Below, in pieces: positions 42,285 through 51,149 of a stretch of DNA of 64,000 nt. The stretch comes from Acidobacteriota bacterium. GTDB lineage: Bacteria; Acidobacteriota; Blastocatellia; Pyrinomonadales; Pyrinomonadaceae. The position numbers and the translations under genes were made by a program. The DNA is taken from contig JADKBM010000013.1 in assembly GCA_016715115.1 (NCBI GenBank), positions 248,001 to 312,000 of the forward strand. Reading direction: 5' to 3'. Position 1 is the first letter of the stretch. Each line of letters begins with the position of its first letter. The notes under the pieces are model-generated. The model had not been told where the DNA came from. It saw nothing but the letters and a program-made list of their open reading frames with translations, and ran no database searches.

Positions 42285-43229
42285 ATGAAAACTTTCAAAT
42301 TGATCGCGATCTTGATTCTCGTTTCTTTCGTTCTTTCCGCCTGTGGCGAGGCATCGGCGCCGATGTCAAAGAGGTCCGAACAGGATTCGGTCACGCGTTC
42401 GTCCGAAGCGATGCCGAACGCCGCCGACGGAGCGCAGAAGCAGACTGCGCCCGTGACCCAGCAGGTTTCGCTCGATCAAACTCAAAACAGTCAGGCGCCG
42501 ACGACCGAACGCAAGATCGTCCGCAACGGCGATCTGCAGCTTGAATCGGACGCGCCGGAGGAAGTTCAGCAAAAGATAACCGCAATCGCCGAAGCGAAGG
42601 GCGGTTTTGTCGTCGAATCGCAGCAGTCTTCGAGCGATGTCCGCGCGAACCGGCGCGATACGGTGACGATGACGGTTCGCGTTCCGGCGGCGAAATTCAG
42701 CGAAGCGCTCGACGAGATCCGGAAATCGGCGAATCGCGTCATCGTCGAAACCGTCAAAAGCGACGATGTAACCGAAGAATTCATCGATGTCGAAGCGCGC
42801 CTCAAGGCGAAGAAGTCGCTCGAAGCGCAGTTTCTCGAGATCATGAAACGCGCCAATACCGTCGAAGACGCACTCAACGTGCAAAGCAAACTCTCCGACG
42901 TTCGCGCTGAGATCGAGAAGATCGAGGGCCGTTTGCGGTTCCTCCAGAATCAAACGAGCCTTTCGACGATAAAGGTCCGGGTTCAGACTCCGGCGGCGTT
43001 CTCTTCGAATTCGAAAGGCTTTTTCTATCAATTCGGCGAGTCGGTCGGGAAGGGATTCGACGTCGCGATCGGTTTCGTGCTGGGCTTCGTGACGTTTATC
43101 ATCGCGATCCTGCCGTTTCTGATCCTCGTGGTTTTGCCAATCTATCTGCTGATTCGCTATCTTGTGAGAAAGGCGCGGAGAAAGGAAACTGTCTCCGAGA
43201 TCGTCAGGGAAGAGCTCGGCAAACAGTAA
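42285..43229 (+). CDS. DUF4349 lipoprotein
   Basis: A 314-residue membrane-anchored protein. The signal has a lipobox (SFVLSACGEASAP, Cys20), so the N-terminus is lipid-modified. The DUF4349 core follows: KIVRNGDLQLESDAPEEVQQ, VDVEARLKAKK-type segments (VTEEFIDVEARLKAKKSLEA) and a coiled coil (DALNVQSKLSDVRAEIEKIE). A C-terminal membrane helix (FVLGFVTFIIAILPFLILVV) with a basic tail gives a second anchor. CGAGGAG precedes the ATG. It probably spans the periplasm; the role is unknown. A 67-residue membrane protein gene follows 3 bp later. Confidence 0.9.
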   Translation: MKTFKLIAILILVSFVLSACGEASAPMSKRSEQDSVTRSSEAMPNAADGAQKQTAPVTQQVSLDQTQNSQAPTTERKIVRNGDLQLESDAPEEVQQKITAIAEAKGGFVVESQQSSSDVRANRRDTVTMTVRVPAAKFSEALDEIRKSANRVIVETVKSDDVTEEFIDVEARLKAKKSLEAQFLEIMKRANTVEDALNVQSKLSDVRAEIEKIEGRLRFLQNQTSLSTIKVRVQTPAAFSSNSKGFFYQFGESVGKGFDVAIGFVLGFVTFIIAILPFLILVVLPIYLLIRYLVRKARRKETVSEIVREELGKQ

Positions 43230-43232
43230 CAA

Positions 43233-43436
43233 ATGGTTCTATTTTTCAAAATTTTGGCGGTGATTCTGGCCGGAGTCGCCGCCTATTTTCTTCTCACCGG
43301 CAACCGTGACGGCGGGTTCGTTGCCGTAGTCTTCGGCGCCGTCTCGTTCTTTCTGAGCGTGCGGTTCGAGGTCAAGGCTCGCAATGAAAAGCGCGAGGCC
43401 AAACGCCTCGCGGTCGAAACGGAAGAAGCGGAATGA
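43233..43436 (+). CDS. Small hypothetical membrane protein
   Basis: 67 residues with two short membrane helices (FFKILAVILAGVAAYFLLTG and GGFVAVVFGAVSFFLSVRF) and a charged coiled C-terminus (KARNEKREAKRLAVETEEAE). It starts 3 bp after the DUF4349 stop, so it is translated from the same mRNA and may be its membrane partner (inference). I recognise no family. The 130 bp after it hold no gene. Confidence 0.75.
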   Translation: MVLFFKILAVILAGVAAYFLLTGNRDGGFVAVVFGAVSFFLSVRFEVKARNEKREAKRLAVETEEAE

Positions 43437-43565
43437 GATTCGTCACGTGCGCCGAAGGCCAAGCCGCCGCAGAGATCGTAGAGCGGGAGGACGGGGCGCG
43501 TTCGGCCGCTCGGCGCGATCGATTGTTGCAGAAATGATCTCAGACGTTAGAATGTATTTTCGGTT

Positions 43566-45521
43566 ATGCTAGTTCAAAAGGTTCTCGTCATTGTCACGAT
43601 CTTCATTTCGCTGGTTTCGGCGGCGTCCGCGCAGATGTCGCGCAAGCCTTCGCCGACGCGCGAACCGGCAGGGGCGATGGACAAGCGCCCGGATTCGAAA
43701 AAGAACTCGCTGCTCAAGATCGGATCGCGCGCCGAGTTCGAAACGGTCGGCCGCGTGTATCATCGGGACACGCCGTACGCGATGCTCCACGCGATGTTCG
43801 TCATCGACCGCAAGAACAACAACAAGATCTACTACGTCAATTCGCAGCGCTTCCGTTTTCACAAGGATTTTCTTTATGCGACGGGACTCGCCGCGCTCGG
43901 AACCGATATTTACAAGGCGGCCTACTTCCCCGAGGACCGGCGGTTTATCGTCGGCACGATCGCCTGGCAGAAAGCCGTCGAAAAATGGACTTGGGAACTC
44001 TGGGAAGGCGATCTCGCCAATGCGGATCACATCAAAACGGCGACCGCCGCGATCAACAAGACCTTTTACGAGAAGGTCTATTTCAAACCGAACTCGAACC
44101 GCCAGGACGACGCTTCGGCGAACATCGGCGTCGAGCGCATCACTCAGGACGAGCTCAACAAGAATCAGGAATACCTCGCGCTCAATACGGGCAAGGCAGT
44201 CGGCCGCATCCATATCATCGACAAGCTCGACGATACGGTCGAGATCGGTGACAACGAGATCGTCATCCTCAAAGAACTTCCGGTGAGCCTTCCGCCGGTG
44301 CGCGGGATCATCGTCGCCAAACCGTCGTCGCCGCTCTCGCACATCAACATTCTCGCAAAGGGTTGGGACGTGCCGAACGTTTACATCAAGGACGCCGACA
44401 AGCTGTTCAGGGAAATGGACACGTGGTGGGTCGAACTTGACGCGTCGCTGACCAATTACAAGATCAAACGCGTCGTCGATTTTGATCCGAGCGAACGGCC
44501 CGAGATCCCTAAGCCGCCCGATCAGCAGATCGCGCCGGTCAATCTCGGTGTCAAGAAATTGACGAGCCTGCGCGCGATGCGCAAGCGGAACAGCGTCGAA
44601 TTCGGCTCGAAGGCGGCGAATCTCGGCGAGATAATGAACGCCCGGCTTCCCGGATTCATCGTGCCCGAGGGCTTTTCCGTTCCGTTCTACTGGTACGATA
44701 AGTTTATGAAGGACAACGGTTTGGATAAGGCGATAGTGGCGCAGATGGACGAATACGACTTCGTCCATAATCCGCGTTACCGCCGCCAGAAACTCGACGA
44801 GTTTCGGGCGAAGGTCCAAAAAGGAACGTTCGACGAGGCGCTGCGGAAGGAAATCATCGCCCGCTGGAAATCCGAACTCGCCGGCAAACCGGTCTTTGTC
44901 AGAAGCTCCTCGAATTCCGAAGATCTGCCGAATTTCTCGGGGGCAGGACTTTATTCGAGCGTGCCAAACGTCGTTGACGAGAACGGTTTGATCGAGGCCG
45001 TCAAGAAGGTCTGGGGATCGCTCTGGAAATTCGAAGCGTACGAGGCTCGCGTCCGGAATTACGTCGATCAGGAGAGCGTCTATATGTCGGCGCTGATCCA
45101 GGTCGGCATCAATATGGACAAGAGCGGAGTCCTGATCACCAAAGACCCGTTCGACCGTGAAAACAAGAATTCGGTCTACATCAGCACCGTCTGCGGGCTT
45201 GGCCAGAACGTCGTCAACAACAAAGGAATTCCCGAACAGACGCTTTTCAACCCGCGATCGAACGCCGTCATCCTGATGACGTATTCGGATCAGAAGAACG
45301 CTCTGACGTTCGACGCAAGCGGCGATCTGAAGGAAATCCCGGACAAATGTGCGAACCCGGCGACCAAGCGTATCTTGAACGACGCGCAGGTACGCTCTCT
45401 CGCCGGCATCTCGCTGGCAATCCGCCGTGCCTTCGGAAACCGGGCCGAGCAGGACATCGAATGGGGAATAATGAAGGGCCGCATCTACATCGTTCAGTCG
45501 CGGCCATATATTGAGAACTGA
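43566..45521 (+). CDS. Exported phosphohistidine-swivel + PEP/pyruvate-binding ATP-grasp protein
   Basis: 651 residues. It starts with a signal peptide (MLVQKVLVIVTIFISLVSAA, cut near SAQ). Residues 50-190 are an uncharacterised N-terminal domain. Residues 205-285 match the mobile phosphohistidine domain of PEP-utilising enzymes, with candidate His259 in AKPSSPLSHINILAKGWDVP. Residues 330-648 match the PpsA/PPDK ATP-grasp domain: SVEFGSKAANLGEIMNARLP, KPVFVRSSSNSEDLPNFSGA, VYMSALIQVGINMDKSGVLI and DIEWGIMKGRIYIVQSRPY. The His domain precedes the ATP-grasp domain, the reverse of PEP synthase and the same as in glucan water dikinases. There is no PEP-binding TIM barrel. Export is puzzling because ATP is absent outside. 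The reaction is unknown; a polysaccharide dikinase-like role is one possibility. Confidence 0.85.
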   Translation: MLVQKVLVIVTIFISLVSAASAQMSRKPSPTREPAGAMDKRPDSKKNSLLKIGSRAEFETVGRVYHRDTPYAMLHAMFVIDRKNNNKIYYVNSQRFRFHKDFLYATGLAALGTDIYKAAYFPEDRRFIVGTIAWQKAVEKWTWELWEGDLANADHIKTATAAINKTFYEKVYFKPNSNRQDDASANIGVERITQDELNKNQEYLALNTGKAVGRIHIIDKLDDTVEIGDNEIVILKELPVSLPPVRGIIVAKPSSPLSHINILAKGWDVPNVYIKDADKLFREMDTWWVELDASLTNYKIKRVVDFDPSERPEIPKPPDQQIAPVNLGVKKLTSLRAMRKRNSVEFGSKAANLGEIMNARLPGFIVPEGFSVPFYWYDKFMKDNGLDKAIVAQMDEYDFVHNPRYRRQKLDEFRAKVQKGTFDEALRKEIIARWKSELAGKPVFVRSSSNSEDLPNFSGAGLYSSVPNVVDENGLIEAVKKVWGSLWKFEAYEARVRNYVDQESVYMSALIQVGINMDKSGVLITKDPFDRENKNSVYISTVCGLGQNVVNNKGIPEQTLFNPRSNAVILMTYSDQKNALTFDASGDLKEIPDKCANPATKRILNDAQVRSLAGISLAIRRAFGNRAEQDIEWGIMKGRIYIVQSRPYIEN

Positions 45522-45522
45522 G

Positions 45523-45790
45523 AAGTGGGAAGTGAGAAGTGGGAAGTGGGAAGTGAGAACTGGGAAGTGGGAAGTGGGAAGTGAGAACTGGGAAGTGAGA
45601 AGTGGGAAGTGAGAACTGGGAAGTGGGAAGTGGGAAGTGAGAACTGGGAAATGAGAACTGGGAAGTGAGAACTTGGGCTTAGGTGCCAAAGATCAAAGTT
45701 CAAAGTTCAAAGCCCAAAGTTCAGAGATCAAAGTTCAAAGATCAAAGTTCAAAGCTCACAGCTCGAAGCCCAAAGCTCGCAGCTCAGAAT
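45523..45790. repeat. Two word arrays: GGGAAGTGAGAA words, then CAAAGTTCAAAG words
   Basis: Positions 45523-45675 are shuffled GGGAAGTGAGAACT / GGGAAGTGGGAAGT words. Positions about 45688-45785 are a second vocabulary, CAAAGTTCAAAG, AGATCAAAG and GCTCGCAGCTC. Unlike the other arrays, the two halves are not reverse complements. Any frame translates to Ser/His/Phe repeats, so it is non-coding. It fills the gap between the ATP-grasp and TPR lipoprotein genes. Confidence 0.85.
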
Positions 45791-45815
45791 AGAAAAATAA
45801 GAAAATCAGAAAAAT

Positions 45816-46340
45816 ATGAAAAAGATTGCAGTCATTACATTATCAACCATCCTTTTTGCGGCTTGCGGCAATTCGCCGCAGCCGGTCGCGAACGGCAATA
45901 CCGCGAATGCCGCGAAGGATGCCGCTACGACGTCGAACACGAACAGCCTGATCGTTTCAGGGCATCGCACCGAGTCACAGCCGACGCCTCCGACTTCGAG
46001 CTCGACGACAGGCGGTTCGCCGATGCAGAAGCCCACCGACGTTGACGCGCAGACGGCGGCGATCGACAAGGCCGACAAGGCGCTCAAGGCAAAACCGACC
46101 GACGATGCGGCCAAGAAAGAGCTTGCGAAGGCCTATTTCGACCGTGCGTTCATCCTGACGAACGCGGCCCAGTATTCGGCCGCGCTCGGCGATTTTCGAA
46201 AGGGGTTGAAACTCGATCCGTCCGACACAAAGGCCAAGGAAATGCACGACCAGATCGTCGAGATCTACGGAATGGTCGGCAAACCGGTCCCGAAAGAAGG
46301 CGAGGAAATGGCGCCGAATCAGCAGAACAAGCCCAAATAG
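45816..46340 (+). CDS. TPR lipoprotein
   Basis: A 174-residue lipoprotein. The signal and lipobox are MKKIAVITLSTILFAACGNS (Cys17). An Asn/Thr/Ser/Pro-rich linker (residues 20-70) leads to a C-terminal pair of TPR helices (DKALKAKPTDDAAKKELAKA, YFDRAFILTNAAQYSAALGD, FRKGLKLDPSDTKAKEMHDQ). It is likely anchored in the periplasm and serves protein contacts. It begins right after the word array and precedes efp by about 200 bp, in which no gene was seen. Confidence 0.85.
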   Translation: MKKIAVITLSTILFAACGNSPQPVANGNTANAAKDAATTSNTNSLIVSGHRTESQPTPPTSSSTTGGSPMQKPTDVDAQTAAIDKADKALKAKPTDDAAKKELAKAYFDRAFILTNAAQYSAALGDFRKGLKLDPSDTKAKEMHDQIVEIYGMVGKPVPKEGEEMAPNQQNKPK

Positions 46341-46546
46341 CAGCGGCGCATCGGACCCGATATGCGAAAGGCCGGATCAAGGCACGCCCAATGCGTGCGC
46401 GGTTCTGAAATTGGACGCGCACGATTACTTCGGGCGAGTCGGCATTGGAATTCATTTCCGGCTAGACAATTTCGCGCCTGAAAAACTAAACTTATCCTTT
46501 TGAATTCAACAAGGATTTTTCGCAAGACGGAGTTTTAGAGGAATTT

Positions 46547-47110
46547 ATGGCACTTTCGGCTAACGATATCAGAAAGGGAATGGTTATTTTGTTCGAGGGA
46601 ACGCCGGCCAAGGTGATGGAGTTTCATCATCACACGCCCGGCAACCTGCGGGCGATGGTTCAGACGCGGCTCCGCAATCTTCTGACGGGGAACTCGTTCG
46701 AGCATCGGTTTCGTTCGAACGACACGCTCGAAAAGGTGACGCTCGAACAGCACAAGATGGATTATCTTTACTCGGACGGGTCGCACCATCATTTTATGAA
46801 TGCCGAAACGTACGAGCAGGTCGCGCTGACCGAGGAAGAACTCGGCGACGCCGCGCAATGGCTGACTGAAGGTTTGAAGATCGAGGTCGAGTTCTACGAC
46901 GGGACGCCGATCGGCATCACGCTGCCGAGTTCGATGGAACTTACCGTCGTTGAGACGGAACCCGTAATGAAAGGCGCTACCGCTTCGAATTCGAACAAGC
47001 CGGCGAAACTCGAGAACGGCGTCACTCTTTACGTTCCGCCGTTCATCGTCCAAGGTGAGCGAATCCGCGTCAACCCGACCGAGTCGCGCTATATGGAACG
47101 AGTCAAATGA
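46547..47110 (+). CDS. efp: Elongation factor P with Asn at the loop tip
   Basis: Relieves ribosome stalling at polyproline. 187 residues, all three beta-barrel domains: LSANDIRKGMVILFEGTPAK (domain I), RSNDTLEKVTLEQHKMDYLY (II) and ASNSNKPAKLENGVTLYVPP (III). GAGG precedes the ATG. The functional loop is HHHTPGNLRAMVQTRLRNLL. Aligning PG and RLRNL with E. coli EF-P (PGKGQAF...RNL) places Asn33 where Lys34 is beta-lysylated or Arg32 is rhamnosylated in other bacteria. Neither known modification could occur on Asn, so this factor is likely unmodified or differently modified. No epmA, epmB or earP is near. Confidence 0.95.
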   Translation: MALSANDIRKGMVILFEGTPAKVMEFHHHTPGNLRAMVQTRLRNLLTGNSFEHRFRSNDTLEKVTLEQHKMDYLYSDGSHHHFMNAETYEQVALTEEELGDAAQWLTEGLKIEVEFYDGTPIGITLPSSMELTVVETEPVMKGATASNSNKPAKLENGVTLYVPPFIVQGERIRVNPTESRYMERVK

Positions 47111-47200
47111 TTTTTGATTTTTGATTTTGGATCGGTTGTCCGTAGAATTGCAATCGCTGATCCGAAAAACGAAGTCCAAAATCGAAAATCCAAAATCGAT
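47108..47200. repeat. Mirror-image GATTTTT / AAAATC repeat between efp and kdtA
   Basis: Directly from the efp stop the words GATTTTTGATTTTTGATTTTGG run to about 47132. After a 35-nt core the reverse vocabulary (AAAACGAAGTCCAAAATCGA, AAATCCAAAATCGAT) runs to 47200. It uses the same words as the leuA-leuB and yebC-ruvC blocks. The kdtA GTG start follows four bases later. Confidence 0.8.
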
Positions 47201-47203
47201 ACG

Positions 47204-48508
47204 GTGTTCACGATCTACAGCATCCTTCTGACCGTCGGCATTATTTTGATGTCGCCGGTCTTTTTGATTCGGCGCAAGAAGTACGCCGCGGGATTCTGGC
47301 AACGACTCGGTTATCTCCCTGATTTCAAACACGATGCGCGGCCGGTGATCTGGCTGCATTGCGTCTCGGTCGGCGAAGTCAACGCGGCGCGCTCGCTTGT
47401 CGACGGCATCCGGCGCGACTTTCCGAATTTCAGGCTCGTCGTTTCGACGACGACCCGAACCGGTCAGGAACTTGCCGCTGCCGTTTTCAAAGATGCGGCC
47501 GATGCGGTTTTCTATTTCCCGCTCGACCTGAAATTTGCCGTGAATCGCGCGCTTAAGCTGTTTCGGCCGGGAATCGTCCTGCTGATGGAAACGGAAATCT
47601 GGTTCAACTTCATTCGCGAAGCAAGCCGCAACGGCGCGTTTGTTGCCATCGTCAACGGCCGTTTGTCGGAAAAGTCAGCTCGCCAGTATTCGTACATCAA
47701 GAATTTTATGAAGCGCGTTCTTCGTCGGGTCGATCTCGCGCTGATGCAGACCGAAGAAGACGCGAAACGTCTGATCTCGCTCGGGATACGTACGTCGAAA
47801 GTGAAGGTCACGGGAAACCTCAAATTCGACCAGCGCCAGGCCGAAACGGATCTGACCGGCGAACTTCAAGCACGTTTCAAGATTTCCGAAGAGTCGCCGC
47901 TGATCGTCGCCGCAAGCACGCACGCTCCCGAAGAACGCCTCGTCCTCGAGGCGTTTCGCCGTGTTTACAAATCGTCCGCGGGCCGGCTGCCAAGACTTTT
48001 GATCGCACCGCGGCACCCGGGAAGGTTTGACGAGATCGAAGCGTTGATCGCGAAGTCCGGCTTCAGTTTCGTGCGCCGTTCGTCGCCTCCGGCCGGGACG
48101 GATGAACTCGCCGATGTCATTCTGCTTGATTCGATCGGAGAGCTTCGCGCCGTTTATCCGCTCGCGGAAATCGTCTTTGTGGGCGGCAGCCTTATCCCGC
48201 ACGGCGGGCAGAGCGTCCTCGAACCGGCGTCGGCCGGTCGCGCCATAATCACCGGCCATCATACATCGAATTTCCGCGCCGTTGTCGGAACGTTCGTCGA
48301 ACATCAGGCGCTGATCCAGCTTCAGGATATGACGGAATCCGATCTTGTCTCCGCGTTGGCCGAAACCCTCGGCCGGCTTCTTGACGATCGGGAGTCGCGC
48401 GCGACGCTCGGGAAGAACGCACAGACGGTGATGGAAAACAACCGCGGCGCCACCTATAAGACCATTGAACAGCTTCGGACGTTTCTCCAGGTTCACGAAA
48501 TCAAATGA
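47204..48508 (+). CDS. kdtA: 3-deoxy-D-manno-octulosonic acid transferase
   Basis: Adds Kdo from CMP-Kdo to lipid IVA at the inner membrane (WaaA/KdtA, GT30). About 434 residues from GTG 47204 (FTIYSILLTVGIILMSPVFL), chosen because the family begins with this membrane anchor; the longer frame runs through the repeat. Signatures: PVIWLHCVSVGEVNAARSLV (catalytic Glu in SVGE), LVVSTTTRTGQELAA, LFRPGIVLLMETEIWFNFIR, VKVTGNLKFDQ and FVGGSLIPHGGQSVLEPASA. It overlaps the following glycosyltransferase gene by four bases. It shows that the cell makes Kdo-containing LPS. Confidence 0.95.
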   Translation: MFTIYSILLTVGIILMSPVFLIRRKKYAAGFWQRLGYLPDFKHDARPVIWLHCVSVGEVNAARSLVDGIRRDFPNFRLVVSTTTRTGQELAAAVFKDAADAVFYFPLDLKFAVNRALKLFRPGIVLLMETEIWFNFIREASRNGAFVAIVNGRLSEKSARQYSYIKNFMKRVLRRVDLALMQTEEDAKRLISLGIRTSKVKVTGNLKFDQRQAETDLTGELQARFKISEESPLIVAASTHAPEERLVLEAFRRVYKSSAGRLPRLLIAPRHPGRFDEIEALIAKSGFSFVRRSSPPAGTDELADVILLDSIGELRAVYPLAEIVFVGGSLIPHGGQSVLEPASAGRAIITGHHTSNFRAVVGTFVEHQALIQLQDMTESDLVSALAETLGRLLDDRESRATLGKNAQTVMENNRGATYKTIEQLRTFLQVHEIK

Positions 48509-49701
48509 TCTTCGTCTTCTATTTTCTCGCGGCCGTGCTCATCCTCTTGAGCTGGAAGTCCTACGCCGGCGGGGTAGAGTATTTGCGGTTTTTTCGGCGC
48601 GAACTCGGACGCGGACCGTCAAACTACGCGCCGTTCGCGACCGTTTTCGTTCCGTGCCGAGGGCTCGACGACGGGCTCGAAGAAAACCTCGCGCCGCTGA
48701 TGTCTCAGGCATATCCGGACTATGAAGTCGTTTTCGTCGTCGATTCGGTCAATGATGAGGCCGTTCCGGTAATCGGCCGATTTTTGAAAGGCGGCCGCGC
48801 GAAAATGGTCGTCGCCGGCAAGACTGAGGGCGAGAGCCAGAAAGTCCATAACCTGCGGCAGGCGGTTTTGCAGGCGTCGGAACGATCCGAGGTTTTCGTT
48901 TTTGCGGATTCCGATGTCCGCCCTGCAAATGACTGGATGCGCGCGCTCGTCGGACCGCTCGAAGACGATGCGATCGGCTGCGCGAGCGGTTACCGTTGGT
49001 TCATCTCGGAACCACGCGGCTTTGCATCGGAATTGCGCTCGGTTTGGAACGCCTCGATCGCGTCGGCGCTCGGGCCGAACATGAAGGGCAATTTTTGCTG
49101 GGGCGGATCGATGGCGATTCGTCGTTCGACGTTCGAAAGGGTCGAAATGCGTGAGCGTTGGCGCGGGACGCTGTCGGACGACTTCGCGATGACGCGGGCG
49201 ATGAACGACAACGAACTCGCCATCGCCTTTGTCCCGCGGGCGTTGAGCGCGAGCGTTGAAGGCTGCGGTTTCCGCGAATGTTTGGAGTTCACCACGCGGC
49301 AAATGAAGATCACGCGCGTCTACCGTTCGCATTTGTGGAAACTGACGCTCGTCGGATCGGCGTTGTTCTGCGGCGTTATGATCTGGGCAGCGGTTCTTCT
49401 GTTCGTTCAACCTGTGGGCAGTCTCGCCTGGCTCGGCGCGTTGGTCACGCTTCTTTCGGTCTCGATCCTGAGCATCGGAAAAAGCGTTTACAGGATGCTC
49501 GCGGTGAGTCTGGTTCTGACGGAGCACGCGGCCCCGATCCGCCGACAGTGGCCGGCGCAATGCACGCTCTGGCTGCTGTCGCCGGCGCTGTTTTTTTTCA
49601 ACTCGGTCTGCGCGCTTTTGTCGCGGCGGATCCTTTGGCGAGGCATCCGTTACGAGCTGCGCTCGCCGAACGAAACGATCGTCATCGGCGACCCAAAATG
49701 A
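48505..49701 (+). CDS. Membrane glycosyltransferase family 2/21 protein
   Basis: A 398-residue inner-membrane glycosyltransferase. TM1 is at residues 1-18. The GT-A core has ATVFVPCRGLDDGLEENLAP, VVFVVDSVNDEAVPVI, the DxD motif VFVFADSDVRPANDWM, GNFCWGGSMAIRRSTFE, the catalytic-base region GTLSDDFAMTRAM and an RQMKITR segment equivalent to (Q/R)xxRW. Two or three C-terminal membrane helices follow. The layout matches ceramide-glucosyltransferase-like (GT21) or hopanoid HpnI-type enzymes. The ATG overlaps the kdtA stop (ATGA), so it may act on the LPS core or another lipid acceptor. Confidence 0.88.
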   Translation: MIFVFYFLAAVLILLSWKSYAGGVEYLRFFRRELGRGPSNYAPFATVFVPCRGLDDGLEENLAPLMSQAYPDYEVVFVVDSVNDEAVPVIGRFLKGGRAKMVVAGKTEGESQKVHNLRQAVLQASERSEVFVFADSDVRPANDWMRALVGPLEDDAIGCASGYRWFISEPRGFASELRSVWNASIASALGPNMKGNFCWGGSMAIRRSTFERVEMRERWRGTLSDDFAMTRAMNDNELAIAFVPRALSASVEGCGFRECLEFTTRQMKITRVYRSHLWKLTLVGSALFCGVMIWAAVLLFVQPVGSLAWLGALVTLLSVSILSIGKSVYRMLAVSLVLTEHAAPIRRQWPAQCTLWLLSPALFFFNSVCALLSRRILWRGIRYELRSPNETIVIGDPK

Positions 49702-49764
49702 CCAACCGATCCGGAATGTGTCCCATCGAACAGACTTAAATGTTAAGATCGTGGACAATTGATT

Positions 49765-51111
49765 ATGAACAAGACGCTGAAATCGCTCGTTATCATACTG
49801 GTTCTCACAATGTCGGTGCTTTCTGTCACCGCGCAGAGTGACAAGAACAAGGCGCCGATCATCATCATTCCGGGCCTGACCGGTTCGGAACTCGTCAACA
49901 GCGAAACGGACGAACTCGTCTGGTTCAAGCCGCAACGTTCCAAGGACGACGATCTGCGTTTGCCGATCAAGCCGAATCTCGCGCGAAACCGCGACAAACT
50001 CATCGCTCGCGACATCATCCGCGGCGTTCAGCTCGTCAAGATACTCCCGGAAGTCGAAATCTATTCCCAACTGATCTCTGCGCTCGAGAAGCGTGTCGGG
50101 TATGTCGAAGGCGACTGGGAGAAACCGGAAAAAGGCGGATTCGAATCGACCTTTTACGTCTTTCCGTACGACTGGCGGCGCGATAACATCGAAAATGCGC
50201 AGATTCTTGTGCGAAAGATCGAGGGCTTGAAACGCAAACTCGGCAAGCCGAACCTAAAGTTCAACATCATCGCGCATTCGATGGGCGGTTTGATATCTCG
50301 CTACGCGGCGATGTACGGCACAGGCGACGTCGGCACGGGCAAGCCGCAGCCCAACTGGTCGGGCGCCAAACATCTCGACAAGATCTTTTTGCTCGGAACA
50401 CCCAACGAAGGCGCGATCTCGGCGCTCGACGCGATGCTCAACGGATTTTCGTATTTCGGGCGCGGGGTAAATCTTCCGTTCGTTCAGGATCTTTCCCGGT
50501 TCGACGTTTTTACGCTTCCGTCGATGTACCAACTGATGCCGCAAAACGGCGCGCTGCAAATCTACGACGAAAATCTGAAGCCATTGACGATCGACCTTTA
50601 TGATCCGAAAACGTGGAGTGAATATGGCTGGAATATTTGGGACGACGACGATTTCAAGAAGAAATTCGACATCATCGAACAGGAATACGCGCGGCGTTAC
50701 TTCCGTGTCGCGCTCGAAAGGGCGCGGCAGTTTCAGACGGCATTGAACGCGTCGAACGGGACGCCGCCGGTGTCGTTTTATCTGGTCGGAGCCGACTGCC
50801 GGGAAACACTCGACGGCGCCGTCCTGATCAAAACTAAGAAGGACCGATGGAAGATGATCTTCAGCGCCGAATCGTTCGAGCGGTCAAACGGGGACAAGGT
50901 CTCGGCCGACGAAGTCCGAAAGACGATCTTTTCTATGGGTGACGGCGTCGTCTCGTTGCGTTCGCTAAAGGCGCAAAACACTGGAAGTCCAAAAACGCTG
51001 CCGGTGGCGGACGAGGTCTATCAATGTGAGTCGCACGGACGACTCATCACCAATCCGGCGATTCAGGACCGTTTGTTTGCTTTGCTATTCGGAAACGCGG
51101 CGATAAAATAG
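49765..51111 (+). CDS. Exported LCAT-like lipase/acyltransferase
   Basis: About 448 residues from ATG 49765 (a TTG two codons earlier is possible). A signal peptide (KSLVIILVLTMSVLSVTAQS) is followed by the alpha/beta hydrolase core: APIIIIPGLTGSELVNSETD (oxyanion region), FYVFPYDWRRDNIENAQILV, then the nucleophile elbow FNIIAHSMGGLISRYAAMY (Ser near residue 173). The catalytic Asp and His are likely in SMGDGVVSLRSL and CESHGRLITNPA. The family includes lecithin:cholesterol acyltransferase and bacterial phospholipases. It probably acts on lipids in the periplasm or outside. Confidence 0.9.
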   Translation: MNKTLKSLVIILVLTMSVLSVTAQSDKNKAPIIIIPGLTGSELVNSETDELVWFKPQRSKDDDLRLPIKPNLARNRDKLIARDIIRGVQLVKILPEVEIYSQLISALEKRVGYVEGDWEKPEKGGFESTFYVFPYDWRRDNIENAQILVRKIEGLKRKLGKPNLKFNIIAHSMGGLISRYAAMYGTGDVGTGKPQPNWSGAKHLDKIFLLGTPNEGAISALDAMLNGFSYFGRGVNLPFVQDLSRFDVFTLPSMYQLMPQNGALQIYDENLKPLTIDLYDPKTWSEYGWNIWDDDDFKKKFDIIEQEYARRYFRVALERARQFQTALNASNGTPPVSFYLVGADCRETLDGAVLIKTKKDRWKMIFSAESFERSNGDKVSADEVRKTIFSMGDGVVSLRSLKAQNTGSPKTLPVADEVYQCESHGRLITNPAIQDRLFALLFGNAAIK

Positions 51112-51149
51112 AAACTCGGCGGTGTTTCAGGCCGGCAGAATGAATCGCA

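Noticed and set aside
43569..45689. A 706-codon open frame antisense to the exported ATP-grasp gene
   Set aside because: The plus-strand gene has clear domain homology. The antisense frame is the mirror of GC-rich codon use, starts inside the word array and shows no recognisable domain.
47114..47203. An upstream TTG start for kdtA giving 30 extra residues
   Set aside because: The extension is translated repeat sequence; the family begins with the membrane anchor encoded from GTG 47204.
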